Of a stretch of DNA of 64,000 nt, positions 28,407 to 38,600 are shown in pieces (within the stretch, counting starts at the first letter, position 1; every line of letters starts with the position of its first letter). The stretch is from NCBI RefSeq assembly GCF_014192055.1, contig NZ_JACHXM010000004.1, positions 62,001 through 126,000 of the forward strand, in the 5' to 3' direction. The stretch comes from Halomonas organivorans (GTDB lineage: Bacteria; Pseudomonadota; Gammaproteobacteria; Pseudomonadales; Halomonadaceae). A program made the translations under genes and the position numbers. The notes beneath the pieces are model-generated. The model did no database searches. It saw only the letters and a list, made by a program, of their open reading frames with translations, and had not been told where the DNA came from.

Positions 28407-30278
28407 ATGATGCTGACCTCCCTGCGACTGCGAATCCTGATTGCCACCCTGGTGGTGATCGCCGTGGCGTTGATCATCAACGGCGCGGCCAGCTACCTCA
28501 CCGTTCGTTCCCACAACGACGACCAGATCGACCAGAACCTACAGGCCGTGGCCCATGGCAATGCCCAGGCCATCGAGGAGTGGGTCGATGCCCGTAGCGG
28601 CATGCTCGAGGCCCTGGACGCCGTCGCCACCAGCGATACCCCGCTGCCGGCCCTGGAGCAGCTGCGCGTCTCCGGCGACTTCATGAACACCTACCTTGCC
28701 GATACCGAGGGCGGCGTCGTGTTCTCGGCCAGCGAGACGCCGGAAGGCTATGACCCCCGCGAGCGCCCCTGGTATCGCCAGGCGGTAGATGCCGGCCACG
28801 TCGTGGTGACCGCCCCCTACGAAGATGCGACCTCGGACAAGCTGGTGGTGACCTTCGCGGCGCCCTTCTACCGCAACGGCGACCTGGTGGCCGTGGCCGG
28901 CGGTGACGTGGCCATCGACGCTATCGTCGGGATCGTCGAGCAGATCGCCCCCACGCCCTCGAGTCTGGCCTTCCTGGCCGCCGCCGACGGCACCCTGGTC
29001 GCCCATCCCGATCCCGCGTTGAGCCTCGAACCGGTCGGCGCCCTGTCGCCGGCGCTGTCCAGCGATACGCTGGCCGGCCTGGCCGCCGCCGAGAACCCGG
29101 AGCGCGTGTCCCTGGACGGTGCCGACAAGCTGCTGCTCGGCAATACCATCGACGGCACCGACTGGCAGCTGGTGGCGGCGCTCGACGAGCATGAGGCTAC
29201 CGCCGGCCTGCGCGGCGTGATGAGCGCCTCGGCGATCACCCTGGTGCTGGTGGCGCTGGGCGCTGCGGTGATCCTGGGGGCGCTGCTCAAGGTCGCCTTC
29301 CGCCGGCTGCTGGCCACTCGCGACGCCATGGAAAGCGTGGCCAGCGGCCAGGCCGACCTGACCCGCCGCCTGCCCGAGGACGGCAACGACGAGGTCACGC
29401 AGCTGGCCAACGCCTTCAACCGCTTCGTCTCGCGCATGGAGTCGGTGATGCTGACCATCCGCGACAGCAGCGAATCGGTGCACGTGGCCGCCACCGAGAT
29501 CGCCCAGGGTGGCCAGGACCTGTCGCGGCGCACCGAGAACGCCGCCTCCAGCCTGCAGCAGACCTCCGCTTCCATGGAGGAAATCACCAGCACCGTGGAG
29601 CACACCGCGGACTCCTCGCGGCAGGCCAACGGCCTGGCGGAGTCGGCCAGCGCGGTGGCGCGTCGCGGCGGCGAGGCGGTAGGCCAGGTGGTGAAGACCA
29701 TGGACGGCATCACCGAGTCCTCGCGGCAGATCGCCGAGATCGTCACCATGATGGACAGCATCGCCTTCCAGACCAACCTGCTGGCGCTCAACGCCTCGGT
29801 GGAAGCGGCTCGAGCCGGCGAGCAGGGCCGCGGCTTCGCGGTGGTGGCCGGCGAGGTGCGCCAGCTGGCCAGCCGCAGCGCCGAGGCGGCCAAGCAGATC
29901 AAGGCACTGATCGACACCTCGGCGACCCGCACCGAGGAGGGTGCGGCCCAGGTGCGCGCGGCCGGCGAGACCATGGAGGAACTGGTGGCCAGCGTGACCC
30001 GGGTGGCCGACGTGCTGGGCGAGATCACCGCCGCCACCGGCGAACAGAGCGACGGCATCGGCCAGGTCAACGTGGCGGTCTCCGAGCTCGACCGCATGAC
30101 CCAGCAGAACGCCGCGCTGGTGGAAGAGTCGACCACCGCCGCCGAGCAGCTCAAGGACCAGGCCGACCGACTGGCCGAGGCCGTGGGCGGCTTCACCCTC
30201 AGCCAGCGCGACACCGCGGCCCTGGGCGGAACCCAGGCGCGTGCCGCGCTGCCGAGCCGCGAGGCGGAGTTTGCCTGA
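28407..30278 (+). CDS. Methyl-accepting chemotaxis protein with double CACHE sensor
   Basis: 623 aa from the ATG at 28407 (adjacent ATG at 28410). One membrane segment at about residues 8-30, a ~245-residue periplasmic dCACHE domain, a second segment near residues 270-295, HAMP, and the signalling coiled coil with tip [11 protein letters not shown]. The sensor contains R-P-W-Y-R-Q-A, a later T-A-P-Y-E-D and G-G-D-V-A-I-D, the arrangement seen in amino-acid-binding dCACHE receptors, so an amino-acid ligand is a reasonable guess. No W-x-x-F tail. It has its own sigma-28 promoter. Confidence 0.94.
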   Translation: MMLTSLRLRILIATLVVIAVALIINGAASYLTVRSHNDDQIDQNLQAVAHGNAQAIEEWVDARSGMLEALDAVATSDTPLPALEQLRVSGDFMNTYLADTEGGVVFSASETPEGYDPRERPWYRQAVDAGHVVVTAPYEDATSDKLVVTFAAPFYRNGDLVAVAGGDVAIDAIVGIVEQIAPTPSSLAFLAAADGTLVAHPDPALSLEPVGALSPALSSDTLAGLAAAENPERVSLDGADKLLLGNTIDGTDWQLVAALDEHEATAGLRGVMSASAITLVLVALGAAVILGALLKVAFRRLLATRDAMESVASGQADLTRRLPEDGNDEVTQLANAFNRFVSRMESVMLTIRDSSESVHVAATEIAQGGQDLSRRTENAASSLQQTSASMEEITSTVEHTADSSRQANGLAESASAVARRGGEAVGQVVKTMDGITESSRQIAEIVTMMDSIAFQTNLLALNASVEAARAGEQGRGFAVVAGEVRQLASRSAEAAKQIKALIDTSATRTEEGAAQVRAAGETMEELVASVTRVADVLGEITAATGEQSDGIGQVNVAVSELDRMTQQNAALVEESTTAAEQLKDQADRLAEAVGGFTLSQRDTAALGGTQARAALPSREAEFA

Positions 30279-30330
30279 GGCGTCTTGCCCAGGCAGTGAC
30301 CTCATCCCCAGGCGATGACCTCATCGACGG

Positions 30331-30351
30331 AGCCCGGCCATGTGCCGGGCT
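30331..30351 (+). terminator. Hairpin after the dCACHE chemoreceptor gene
   Basis: Stem AGCCCGGC (30331-30338) / GCCGGGCT (30344-30351), loop of 5 nt, 53 nt after the stop. The following bases are not a clean T-run, so it may terminate weakly. It separates the chemoreceptor from the toxin-antitoxin pair. Confidence 0.5.
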
Positions 30352-30442
30352 TCATCGTGATGGGGGTGTCTCGGTCTGACTCGCCAGTGAGATGACCGGC
30401 ATGTGGACGATGCGAAACAACGCATCGGGATAGAAAGTGATT

Positions 30443-30448
30443 TATAAT
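30443..30448 (+). promoter_or_regulatory. Possible -10 box of the toxin-antitoxin operon
   Basis: A perfect TATAAT occurs 40 nt before the antitoxin ATG at 30488, in an AT-rich patch unusual for this region. No good -35 hexamer is visible at the expected distance. Autoregulation by the antitoxin would be normal for this family. Confidence 0.45.
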
Positions 30449-30487
30449 TCGTATATGAACACCCGGTTCGACAGCGGAGAAACGGCC

Positions 30488-30889
30488 ATGACGGCGGCAC
30501 AGGCTCAGGAGCGCCCTGCGACCAATACCCCGGAAGCAGGGCGCGTCGCGCTCAAGTTCTTCTTCAACATCATGCAGGCCTGGGGGTGCTCCGTGGCTCA
30601 GCAGCGCACCCTGCTGGGCGGCATCGGCAATACCACCTACCACAAGTATCGCAAGCTGCCCGAGGTGCGCTTGCCCCGCGACACCATGGAGCGAATTTCC
30701 TACCTGATGGGCATACACAAGGCGCTGCGGATACTGTTCAGCAACAGCCCGGAGAAGGCCTACGAATGGGTTCACAAGCCCAATGATGCGGCGCCTTTCA
30801 ATGGCCAGTCGGCCCTGTCGTACATGCTCCAGGGGCGAGTGGTGGATCTGGCCGATACGCGTCGGTACCTCGATGCCGTCAGGGGATGA
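30488..30889 (+). CDS. Xre/MbcA/ParS-type antitoxin (DUF2384)
   Basis: 133 aa from the ATG at 30488, which has a GGAGA ribosome-binding site; in-frame ATGs at 30437 and 30455 overlap the putative promoter. The N-terminal half is helical and fits the Xre-like region. The C-terminal part (H-K-P-N-D-A-A-P-F-N-G, then M-L-Q-G-R-V-V-D-L and R-R-Y-L-D-A-V-R-G) is the DUF2384 toxin-binding module. It is the first gene of a RES toxin pair; proteins of this type cover the toxin active site and repress their own operon. It ends 3 nt before the toxin start. Confidence 0.88.
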   Translation: MTAAQAQERPATNTPEAGRVALKFFFNIMQAWGCSVAQQRTLLGGIGNTTYHKYRKLPEVRLPRDTMERISYLMGIHKALRILFSNSPEKAYEWVHKPNDAAPFNGQSALSYMLQGRVVDLADTRRYLDAVRG

Positions 30890-30892
30890 TCC

Positions 30893-31573
30893 TTGCGATT
30901 GCCGAGCATCCTGCCCGCCTGGGGCAACGCCTATCGCGTCATCAACAGCGCCTTTCCCCCGATCGACGTGTTCGAGGATACCCTCGATCCCGAGGACCTG
31001 GAGCTCGCCTTCGCCATCGAGGGGATGACCAACGACAGACTGCTGGAGGAGGCCGGCGAGCTGGCCCGAGTGCCACGGACCGACCGGGTCTCGGGGCCCG
31101 GTTCGACGCCGATCATGGCTGCCTTTACCCATATCGGCAGGCGGTCACGATTCAGCGATGGCACTTTCGGGGTCTACTACTGCGCCAGCCGCCTGGATAC
31201 GGCCATCGCCGAGACGCGCTTCCACCTGTCCGAGTTCCTGCAGGCCACGCGAGAGGGCACCGTCGAGATCACCATGCGGAGCTACATCAACACCATCATC
31301 CGGGAGCTGGAGGATATCCGGCAGGGCCATGATGCGTTGCATGACCCCGATCCCGCTCGTTACGGCGAAGCGCAGGCCTTCGCCGTAAGACGCCGGCAAG
31401 CTGACGCTTTCGGGCTGCTCTACCGGAGCGTTCGCGATCCCGGTCATGAGTGCGCCGCTGTCTTTCGGCCACCCGCGCTCAGCCTTCCGGTGCAGGGCCC
31501 ACATCTCCGCTATCTATGGGATGGCCGGCAGCAGGCGATCAGCCATGTGCTGGAAGTGTCCGAGCACCGATAA
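30893..31573 (+). CDS. RES-domain toxin
   Basis: 226 aa starting at TTG 30893, chosen because AGGGG lies 7 nt upstream and the frame begins there directly after the antitoxin. The RES core shows an early A-Y-R-V segment and G-V-Y-Y-C-A-S-R-L-D-T-A-I-A-E-T, the usual Y and E of this NAD-binding fold. Known RES toxins degrade or otherwise consume NAD+ (or ADP-ribosylate a target). Length is at the long end of the family. The pair is an accessory insertion between a chemoreceptor and fliD. Confidence 0.88.
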   Translation: MRLPSILPAWGNAYRVINSAFPPIDVFEDTLDPEDLELAFAIEGMTNDRLLEEAGELARVPRTDRVSGPGSTPIMAAFTHIGRRSRFSDGTFGVYYCASRLDTAIAETRFHLSEFLQATREGTVEITMRSYINTIIRELEDIRQGHDALHDPDPARYGEAQAFAVRRRQADAFGLLYRSVRDPGHECAAVFRPPALSLPVQGPHLRYLWDGRQQAISHVLEVSEHR

Positions 31574-31863
31574 GAGGCGGATAGTCCTGCCGTTCTGGAG
31601 ATGGCGATCTCAGTGGGCTGAGAGCAAGAATAAAGCCAGCCGGCCAAGGGAGTTCAGCGCGTCGAGTCTGACATACGCCGTTAGAGTGGAACTGCCGGGC
31701 AGTGTGGAAGGCCATTGCCCAGCAAAGAGCAGATGCGGCGCTGTGCCAGTACGTTTTCCCCCGGCTGGGGCTGAAGGATGGCGAGTCATGGCGGGGTGGC
31801 CGTCGGCGGCCGGAAGAGGCTTGGCCTGCGGTAAGGCCCAAGGCTGAGACGAGAGATTTTTGT
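31574..31863. other. Non-coding gap between the RES toxin and fliD promoter
   Basis: About 290 nt without a convincing gene. The small frames on both strands lack ribosome-binding sites and recognisable motifs. It is the downstream boundary of the toxin-antitoxin insertion and could contain remnant DNA, but I see no terminal repeat or integrase remnant. Confidence 0.5.
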
Positions 31864-31890
31864 TAAAGTTTTCCATCTAGCGGCCGATAA
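31864..31890 (+). promoter_or_regulatory. Consensus FliA (sigma-28) promoter of fliD
   Basis: TAAAGTTT (31864-31871), 11 nt, GCCGATAA (31883-31890): an exact match to the enterobacterial FliA consensus in both boxes and spacing. It ends 42 nt before the fliD start. Confidence 0.95.
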
Positions 31891-31932
31891 GCCTTGGCAG
31901 AATCGTTCAGTCGCTCATGGAGGGGCAAGTTC

Positions 31933-33300
31933 ATGGCAAGTATTTCTTCACTTGGCGTTGGTTCCGGCCTCGATCTCAGCGGTCTGCTCGACCAGCTGCG
32001 TTCAGCCGAACGGCAGAAGCTCGAGCCGATCACCTCCCAGAAGACGGAGGAGCAGGCCAAGATCTCGGCGTTTGGCCGATTGCAGTCGGGCCTGAGCGAG
32101 TTTCGCGATACCGTCACTAGCCTCAATGACGACTCGCTCTATCATGGACTTTCCGCCACCGTGCTGGGAGAGGGCATGACGGCGACCACCAGCGAGGAGG
32201 CGAGTGCCGGGCGTTATGAAATCACCGTGGACCAGACTGCCCGCGCCGGCAGCCTGGCCAGCACTCGGGTGAGCGACCTGGAAGCACCCTTGACCGGCGC
32301 CAATGCCACCCTGGATCTCACGTTTGGCGATGGCAGTACCAGCACCAGCATCGATCTGGCGGAAAATGCCACCCTCGAGGATATTCGCGACGCCATCAAC
32401 GATGATCCGGATATTGGTGTGGATGCCTCGATCATCAACGATGGTACCGGCCACCGCCTCGTGCTCAGCTCTCGTGAGAGTGGGGCAGACGCCGGGGTCG
32501 CCAGCATGTCCTTCACCAACCTGGCGGGTGGGGTGACCCTGGGAGAGGATTCCGCTACGTACCAGGAGGGCCTCGACGCTGAGCTCGATATCAACGGTAT
32601 TGCCATCACCAGTGCCACCAATAGTGTGGAAGGCGCCATCCAGGGGGTGACGCTCGAGCTGGACCCGTCGTCGTCCGGTGAAACCTTGAGTCTGGTGGTG
32701 GAGCAGGACGATGCGTCGGTCAAGGAGGCGGTGACCGCCTTCGTCGATACCTACAACAAGCTCAAGTCCACCGTAGGCCGCATGACCGAAGCCACCGGCG
32801 ATGCTTCGACAGCCGGTGAACTGGTCGGTGACCGTACGGTGCGCAACGCCGAGTCGAGCCTGAGCCGTGCCTTGGTCGACCCCGTGAGCGGCGGCGATTT
32901 CACCATGATGTCGCAGCTGGGGATCTCCCTGCAGGCCGACGGGCGCCTGGAGTTGGATGAAAGCAAGCTGGACGAGGCCCTGGCCGAGAATCCCGAGGCA
33001 GTGAGCGAGTTCTTCGCCGGCGCCAGCGAGGAAGGGGGCATGGCGGGTCGCCTGGATGAGGCGCTTGGCCAGATGCTGGGCGATGACGGCAGCATCGAGA
33101 GCGCTATCAGTGGCGCGGAGGCCCAGGTCAGCCGCCTCGATGAGCGCTACACCCGCACCGAAGAAAGCGTTGAGCGTACCGTCGAGCGCTATCGCAATCA
33201 GTTCAGCCAGCTCGACAGCATGGTGGCGCAGATGAACGCTACCAGCGCCTACCTGACGCAGCAGTTGTCTACCCTCAGCAGTCAGTCCAACCAGGGCTGA
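31933..33300 (+). CDS. fliD: Filament cap protein FliD
   Basis: 455 aa from the ATG at 31933 (AGGGGCAAG upstream); the 13-residue longer frame is unlikely. The start M-A-S-I-S-S-L-G-V-G-S-G-L-D is the classic FliD N-terminus, and the C-terminus is coiled coil (Y-T-R-T-E-E-S-V-E-R, then Q-F-S-Q-L-D-S-M-V-A-Q-M-N). FliD caps the filament and lets flagellin fold beneath it. Strong sigma-28 promoter. Followed by a large inverted repeat and the flagellin genes. Confidence 0.96.
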   Translation: MASISSLGVGSGLDLSGLLDQLRSAERQKLEPITSQKTEEQAKISAFGRLQSGLSEFRDTVTSLNDDSLYHGLSATVLGEGMTATTSEEASAGRYEITVDQTARAGSLASTRVSDLEAPLTGANATLDLTFGDGSTSTSIDLAENATLEDIRDAINDDPDIGVDASIINDGTGHRLVLSSRESGADAGVASMSFTNLAGGVTLGEDSATYQEGLDAELDINGIAITSATNSVEGAIQGVTLELDPSSSGETLSLVVEQDDASVKEAVTAFVDTYNKLKSTVGRMTEATGDASTAGELVGDRTVRNAESSLSRALVDPVSGGDFTMMSQLGISLQADGRLELDESKLDEALAENPEAVSEFFAGASEEGGMAGRLDEALGQMLGDDGSIESAISGAEAQVSRLDERYTRTEESVERTVERYRNQFSQLDSMVAQMNATSAYLTQQLSTLSSQSNQG

Positions 33301-33330
33301 TGTAGCGCCCCTTCACCCTACTCCTCTCGG

Positions 33331-33370
33331 CATCAGCCTGGGGCGTCGTTGACGGCGCCCCAGGCTGATG
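33331..33370 (+). terminator. Large hairpin after fliD
   Basis: A perfect 15-bp inverted repeat, CATCAGCCTGGGGCG (33331-33345) and its complement (33356-33370), with a 10-nt loop that can pair further (CGTC/GACG). It starts 31 nt after the fliD stop. No T-run follows, so it could be a factor-dependent terminator or an mRNA 3'-end stabiliser. Confidence 0.6.
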
Positions 33371-33452
33371 CGGTCATGACCCCTTCAAAGAGAGGGCATG
33401 GCATATGTGCCGCCTTTCCCCACTCTGCGGAAGAGAAATTGCCATCAAGGCC

Positions 33453-33479
33453 TAAAGTCAAGCGCCTGCCGGCCGTTAA
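33453..33479 (+). promoter_or_regulatory. FliA (sigma-28) promoter of the first flagellin gene
   Basis: TAAAGTCA (33453-33460), 11 nt, GCCGTTAA (33472-33479). One mismatch in the -10 core (T for A at position 5). It leaves a ~90-nt leader before the flagellin ATG at 33570. Confidence 0.85.
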
Positions 33480-33569
33480 ACATCATAACGGCCTCTGGCG
33501 CCGTGGTGGCAGGCCCCGCCGAGCGGGCGGGGTGGCCGATGGAGCCCTCAACCCAGAAGGAACGATCCC

Positions 33570-34463
33570 ATGTCTGTGATCAATACCAACATCACGGCCC
33601 TGATTGGGCAGAACAACCTGAGCAACTCGCAGTCCGCTCTGCAGAAGGCTCAGGAGCGCCTCTCTTCCGGCCTGCGCATCAACAGCGCCGCCGACGATGC
33701 CGCCGGCCAGGCCATCGCCAACCGCATGACCAGCACCGTCACAGGGCTGAACCAGGCGGCTCGCAACGCCAACGATGGTATCTCCCTGGCGCAGACCGCC
33801 GAGGGGGCCTTGAATCAGGTCAACGATAACCTGCAGCGCGTTCGCGAGCTGACCGTCCAGGCTCAGAACGATACCAATACGGCTCAGGATATCGACTCTA
33901 TCCAGGAAGAAGTAAATCAGCGCCTGGCTGAAATCAATCGAGTGACTGACCAGACCGAGTTTAATGGTCGCTCGCTCTTCGGTGATGGTGCCGGCACATC
34001 GTTTAGCATCCAGGTCGGTGCCAACGACGGTGAAGCTATTAGTATTTCCATTGCTGATTCGGCTGGTGACGGCACAAGCACTACCAGCGGCGGGTGGAAC
34101 ATGCACACTAGCACCGGAGTCGACGTATCGGGTCAGACTGTTGGAGGAGAAGCACGTTCAGAGTCCACCTTCGGGTTCGACGTACTTGAAACAGATGCCC
34201 TCGCTATTCTGGATAATCATATCGGTAATGTCGATGAGGCCCGCAGCAATCTGGGTGCAATGCAGAATCGCTTCGAGACGGCTCTGGATAACATCGAGAC
34301 TACTACTACCAACCTTCAAGAAGCTCGTTCTCGCATAGAGGATGCCGATTATGCGGAAGAAGTGTCGAACATGACGCGAGCCAATATCCTCCAGCAGGCG
34401 GGTACTTCCATGCTGGCGCAGGCCAACCAGACGCCGCAGAGCGTTCTGTCGCTGCTGGGTTAA
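33570..34463 (+). CDS. fliC: Flagellin, copy 1
   Basis: 297 aa, a short flagellin with conserved N-terminal (about 1-150) and C-terminal (about 215-297) coiled-coil parts and only ~65 variable residues between, so the outer D2/D3 domains are missing or minimal. The N-terminus V-I-N-T-N-I-T-A-L and the end [13 protein letters not shown] are typical. The variable part is rich in Ser, Thr and Gly and lower in GC. AAGGA ribosome-binding site. Nearly identical at both ends to copy 2. Confidence 0.97.
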   Translation: MSVINTNITALIGQNNLSNSQSALQKAQERLSSGLRINSAADDAAGQAIANRMTSTVTGLNQAARNANDGISLAQTAEGALNQVNDNLQRVRELTVQAQNDTNTAQDIDSIQEEVNQRLAEINRVTDQTEFNGRSLFGDGAGTSFSIQVGANDGEAISISIADSAGDGTSTTSGGWNMHTSTGVDVSGQTVGGEARSESTFGFDVLETDALAILDNHIGNVDEARSNLGAMQNRFETALDNIETTTTNLQEARSRIEDADYAEEVSNMTRANILQQAGTSMLAQANQTPQSVLSLLG

Positions 34464-34483
34464 TAGTAGTAGCCGGCAGAATG

Positions 34484-34517
34484 GCGTGAAGCTTCTCCGT
34501 CGACAGCTGCTTCACGC
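34484..34517 (+). terminator. Hairpin between the two flagellin genes
   Basis: Stem GCGTGAAGC (34484-34492) / GCTTCACGC (34509-34517) with a 16-nt loop, 20 nt after the flagellin 1 stop and before the next sigma-28 promoter. No T-run. It may end or protect the first flagellin mRNA. Confidence 0.5.
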
Positions 34518-34535
34518 TGGATGACAATGCCACCC

Positions 34536-34562
34536 TAAAGATTCGTCGTTGTCCGCCGTTAC
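34536..34562 (+). promoter_or_regulatory. FliA (sigma-28) promoter of the second flagellin gene
   Basis: TAAAGATT (34536-34543), 11 nt, GCCGTTAC (34555-34562). The -10 shares the GCCGTTA form of the first flagellin promoter, unlike the GCCGATA form at the other sites. It ends 41 nt before the start codon. Confidence 0.8.
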
Positions 34563-34603
34563 TCTAGATAGATCGTCAGACACTTCTTTTTTCGGAGATT
34601 GAC

Positions 34604-35515
34604 ATGTCAGTTATCAATACCAATATCACGGCCCTGATCGGTCAGAATAACCTGAGCAGTGCTCAAAGCTCCCTGCAGCAAGCCCAGGAGCGTCTCTCTT
34701 CCGGCCTGCGTATCAACAGCGCCGCCGACGATGCCGCCGGCCAGGCCATCGCCAACCGCATGACCAGCACCGTCACTGGTCTGAACCAGGCGGCGAGAAA
34801 CGCCAACGATGGCATCTCCCTGGCCCAGACCGCCGAGGGTGCTCTGGATCAGATCAATGATAACCTGCAGCGTGTCCGCGAGCTGACCGTTCAGGCCCAG
34901 AACGATACTAATACGTCTCAGGACATTGACTCCATTCAGGAAGAAGTCAACCAGCGACTGGCTGAGATTGATCGTGTGACGACGCAGACGCAGTTTAACG
35001 GTCGTGACCTGTTTTCCGATGGTACTGGCACCACTGGTTTCTCAATCCAAGTGGGTGCTAACGATGGAGAAACCATTGATATCACTATTGCAGCGTCAAA
35101 TGTTGCAGACGCTGCATCGCTCACCGCTGCAGGTGGGTGGAATATTTCAGGTGATGTGGCTGATGTCGCTACCGGTTCTCTAGTTGCTGCAGGTGACGGA
35201 GGCGCTCGCGCAGTGACTGCAAGTGGTTTTGATGTGCTGACTGGAAGTGCGTTGGGCATTATCGATAACCGGTTGTCTGCTGTTGATGAAGCCCGCAGCA
35301 ACCTGGGTGCCATGCAGAACCGCTTTGAGACGGCCCTCGATAATATCGAGACCACCTCGACCAACCTGACCGAGGCGCGGTCGCGGATCGAGGATGCCGA
35401 TTACGCGGAGGAGGTGTCGAACATGACGCGGGCCAATATCCTCCAGCAGGCGGGTACCTCCATGCTGGCCCAGGCCAACCAGACGCCGCAGAGCGTGCTC
35501 TCTCTGTTGGGCTAA
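34604..35515 (+). CDS. fliC: Flagellin, copy 2
   Basis: 303 aa, short flagellin of the same architecture as copy 1. Residues 1-145 and the last ~75 residues are almost the same as copy 1; the centre (about 150-225) differs in sequence and length and is rich in Ala, Ser, Thr and Asp. CGGAG ribosome-binding site upstream of ATG 34604. A strong terminator follows. The two genes probably arose by tandem duplication with continued homogenisation of the ends. Confidence 0.97.
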   Translation: MSVINTNITALIGQNNLSSAQSSLQQAQERLSSGLRINSAADDAAGQAIANRMTSTVTGLNQAARNANDGISLAQTAEGALDQINDNLQRVRELTVQAQNDTNTSQDIDSIQEEVNQRLAEIDRVTTQTQFNGRDLFSDGTGTTGFSIQVGANDGETIDITIAASNVADAASLTAAGGWNISGDVADVATGSLVAAGDGGARAVTASGFDVLTGSALGIIDNRLSAVDEARSNLGAMQNRFETALDNIETTSTNLTEARSRIEDADYAEEVSNMTRANILQQAGTSMLAQANQTPQSVLSLLG

Positions 35516-35543
35516 CCCACGACAGCCGCTGCAAAGTGAAGAT

Positions 35544-35569
35544 AACCCGGGCTAAGGCCCGGGTTTTTT
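35544..35569 (+). terminator. Intrinsic terminator after flagellin 2
   Basis: Stem AACCCGGGC (35544-35552) / GCCCGGGTT (35557-35565) with loop TAAG and a T-run (35564-35569), 28 nt after the flagellin 2 stop. A textbook rho-independent terminator, and it isolates the glycosyltransferase gene from flagellin transcription. Confidence 0.95.
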
Positions 35570-35646
35570 GGTGCTTGCCGGTAGCCGGGTCTTGCTAGAT
35601 TGGCGGCAATCGCCAATCCGTGCCTATCCAGTTCATCGAGGGTTCC

Positions 35647-38600
35647 ATGGCCAGGAAAAAGTCCCGCCAGAAGACGTCGACTCGCCCGTCATCCGCGAAG
35701 CGTTCTGCCCAGCATCCTGGGCGCCTGCCCCGTAACGCGGACCTGGGCGTGCCCAAGCCGGAGGTCGATCGCTTCATGGGGCTCTATGAGGCCAAACGCC
35801 TGGCCGACGCAGAACAGGCGGCCCAGTCGATGACCCAACGCTATCCGAAAAGCGCTTTCGCCTGGAAGGCGCTGGGCACCACGCTGCTCGAGGGGGGGCG
35901 CGTAGAAGAAGCTTTGGAGCATCTGCATCGCTCGGTGGAAATCAACGACGCGGATCCCCTGTCGTTGACCAGCCTGGCAGCCGTCTACTATCGACAGGGT
36001 GATCATGACCAGGCCGTGCGCTACCAGACACGCGCCGTGGAGCTGCAGCCTGACTATGCTCCGGCCCAGTACCGCCTGGCGGAGATGCTGCAATCGGCGG
36101 GTAAGCATATCAAGGCGCTGGAGCATGCCAGCAAGGCGCGAGAACAAGGATATGACGATTTCCGCAGCGGGGTTCTGGTGGGCTCCCTGCTGTACCAGAC
36201 CAAATATTTCAGTCAGGCACTCGATATTTACCAGAAGCTCGAGCGAGACTATCCGGGGCATGCGCCCGTTTACAATAATCTGGGCAACCTCTACAAGGAT
36301 ATCGGACAGTACGAACTGGCCGAGTCTTATTACCAGCGGGCGCTGGAGCAGCAGCCTGACTATGTCATGGCTTACTCCAATATCTTCTTTGCAAAGCACT
36401 ACAACCCTGATGTCAGCCAGCAGGACATTATCGACTTCGCCACGGGGTGGGATAGTCGCTTCGCTTTACCGCCGCTGCCCGCGTCTGGCAATCGGTTGGA
36501 TCCGGCAAAGCCGTTGCGTGTTGGCCTGATTTCTTCCGGGTTTCGTATCCATCCGGTGGGGCAGATGATCGCCACGGCCATGGAGCATAGCCGCCCGGAT
36601 ATCCATCTCTATGCCTATACTACCAATGATCACGACGACTATGTGACGCAGAAGATTCGTGAGGCCACTCGCGTCTGGCGGCCGGTGCGCCATCTGGGGC
36701 AAGAAGCATTGGCCCAACAAATTCGTGACGATGCCATCGATATCCTGATCGATCTCTCGGGGCATGGGGATGGCAGCTGCCTGCAGGCCATCTCCATGCG
36801 GCCGGCGCCGCTCTGCGTCAAGTGGGTCGGAGGCTTGGTCAATACCATGGGGCTGTCTTCCATCGACTACCTGTTGTCCGATTCTATCGAGACACCCGCA
36901 GGCGTGGACGATCAATACACCGAAAAACTGATCAGGCTGCCGGATGATTACATCTGCTACATGCCCTGCCCCTATGCACCGGCTACCGCTTCCCTGCCGG
37001 CCGTCAAGAACGGCTATGTGACCCTTGGGTGTTTGAATAATCCTGCCAAGATCGGGGAGACGTTGCTGGGCGAATGGGCCAAATTGATGCACGAGCTGCC
37101 AGAGAGTCGCCTGCTACTGCGTGGTGCCCAGTATGAAAGCGAAGATTTCTGCCGATGGATCCGCGAAACTCTAGCAAGGCACGGCATCGAGGCATACCGC
37201 GTGATCCTCGAAGGACCCACCAAGCATGCAGAGTTCCTCGCAACCTACCAGCGCATTGATATTGCCCTGGACAGCTGGCCCTACTCAGGCGGCTTGACCA
37301 CTTGCGAAGCCATGCTGATGGGTGTGCCGGTCGTGACTCTGCCGGGGCCGACCTTTGCGGGCCGCCATAGCGCCACTCACTTGATCAATGCCGGCATGCC
37401 GGAGCTGGTAACTGGCAGTTGGGAAGAATATCGCCAGCGGGTGCTGGAGCTCGCGAATGACCTGCCTAACCTGGCCTTGATTCGGGCCGGCCTGCGTACC
37501 GTGCTTCACTATTCTCCGGTGTGTGACGCGCCTCGCTTCGCCAATCATTTCAACAATGCCCTGAGAGCTATCTGGCAGCGGCACTGTGATGACAAGCCCC
37601 CTGAAGCGCTGACATTCAATCAGGAAGGTGAAGCCTGGTTCACTGGTGAAGATGAGCTAGTCGAGTTGGTTGAGGCTAGAGAAGAGGATGCTTCGGAAAG
37701 CGCGGCGTTCGAATGGGATTTTGATGAACCCATTACCATCATTGATAATGCGGCTGTACTACCCCGTCACCCGGATTACCCCCAATGGATGGAAAGCGGG
37801 AAGCTCGCGGTCATCAGTTTTGATCCTGCCAGCTTGCTGAATAACAGGATCGAAGAACTGAAGACGTTTGGGGAGCTGCATCACTACCCCCATGCGCTGC
37901 TTGGCGATGGCCAGCCCGCAACCCTGTACGCGACCCTTGATGCTGAGAAAGGTGGCACACTAAAGCCATTGCCAGAAGAGCAACAGCCGGAGTGTCAAAA
38001 GGATAAGCGGAAGGTGCTCGCCGAACTGCCCATCAATACTGTCGCACTCGACCAGATAGAGGGCCTTGCCAGTGTTGATATGCTGGTGCTGGACGATCAG
38101 CATGACGCGATCAAGATCCTTGAAAATGGTGAGAAAAAGCTCGAAGGAACTTTGCTTATTCAAGTAAAAGTGGCTTTTCAGGCGACACATGAGAGCCAGT
38201 CACAGTTTGGAGATCTTCAAGACTGGGCTGGCCGGAATGGGTTTAGGTTTTTTCGTTTCAAGGAGATGAATGCTGGTCGCCACTTGTTTGGAGATAGAAG
38301 TGGCGGTGGTCATGGTGTACCGAATCAATTATCTGGCGAAGCGCTCTTTATTCCTGATGAAGGGCGGTTGAAACTTTTGAGTCGTGAGAGAGAGAAGAAG
38401 TTAGAATATTTGGTCTCGAGTTTCTTTTCCGCTGCTTGTGGTTCTGACCGTAGTCTTGAAGTTCGAGGGGGGGGAGGTTTTCTCCATTCCGATTTTTGCG
38501 AAAACAAAAGCTTTGGAACATGGAGTCATCAGGGCCTAAGGGCCATCAAGAGTCGCCCTGGTTATATTGATGTGAGTGGCTATGCAAACATTACAGTGAT

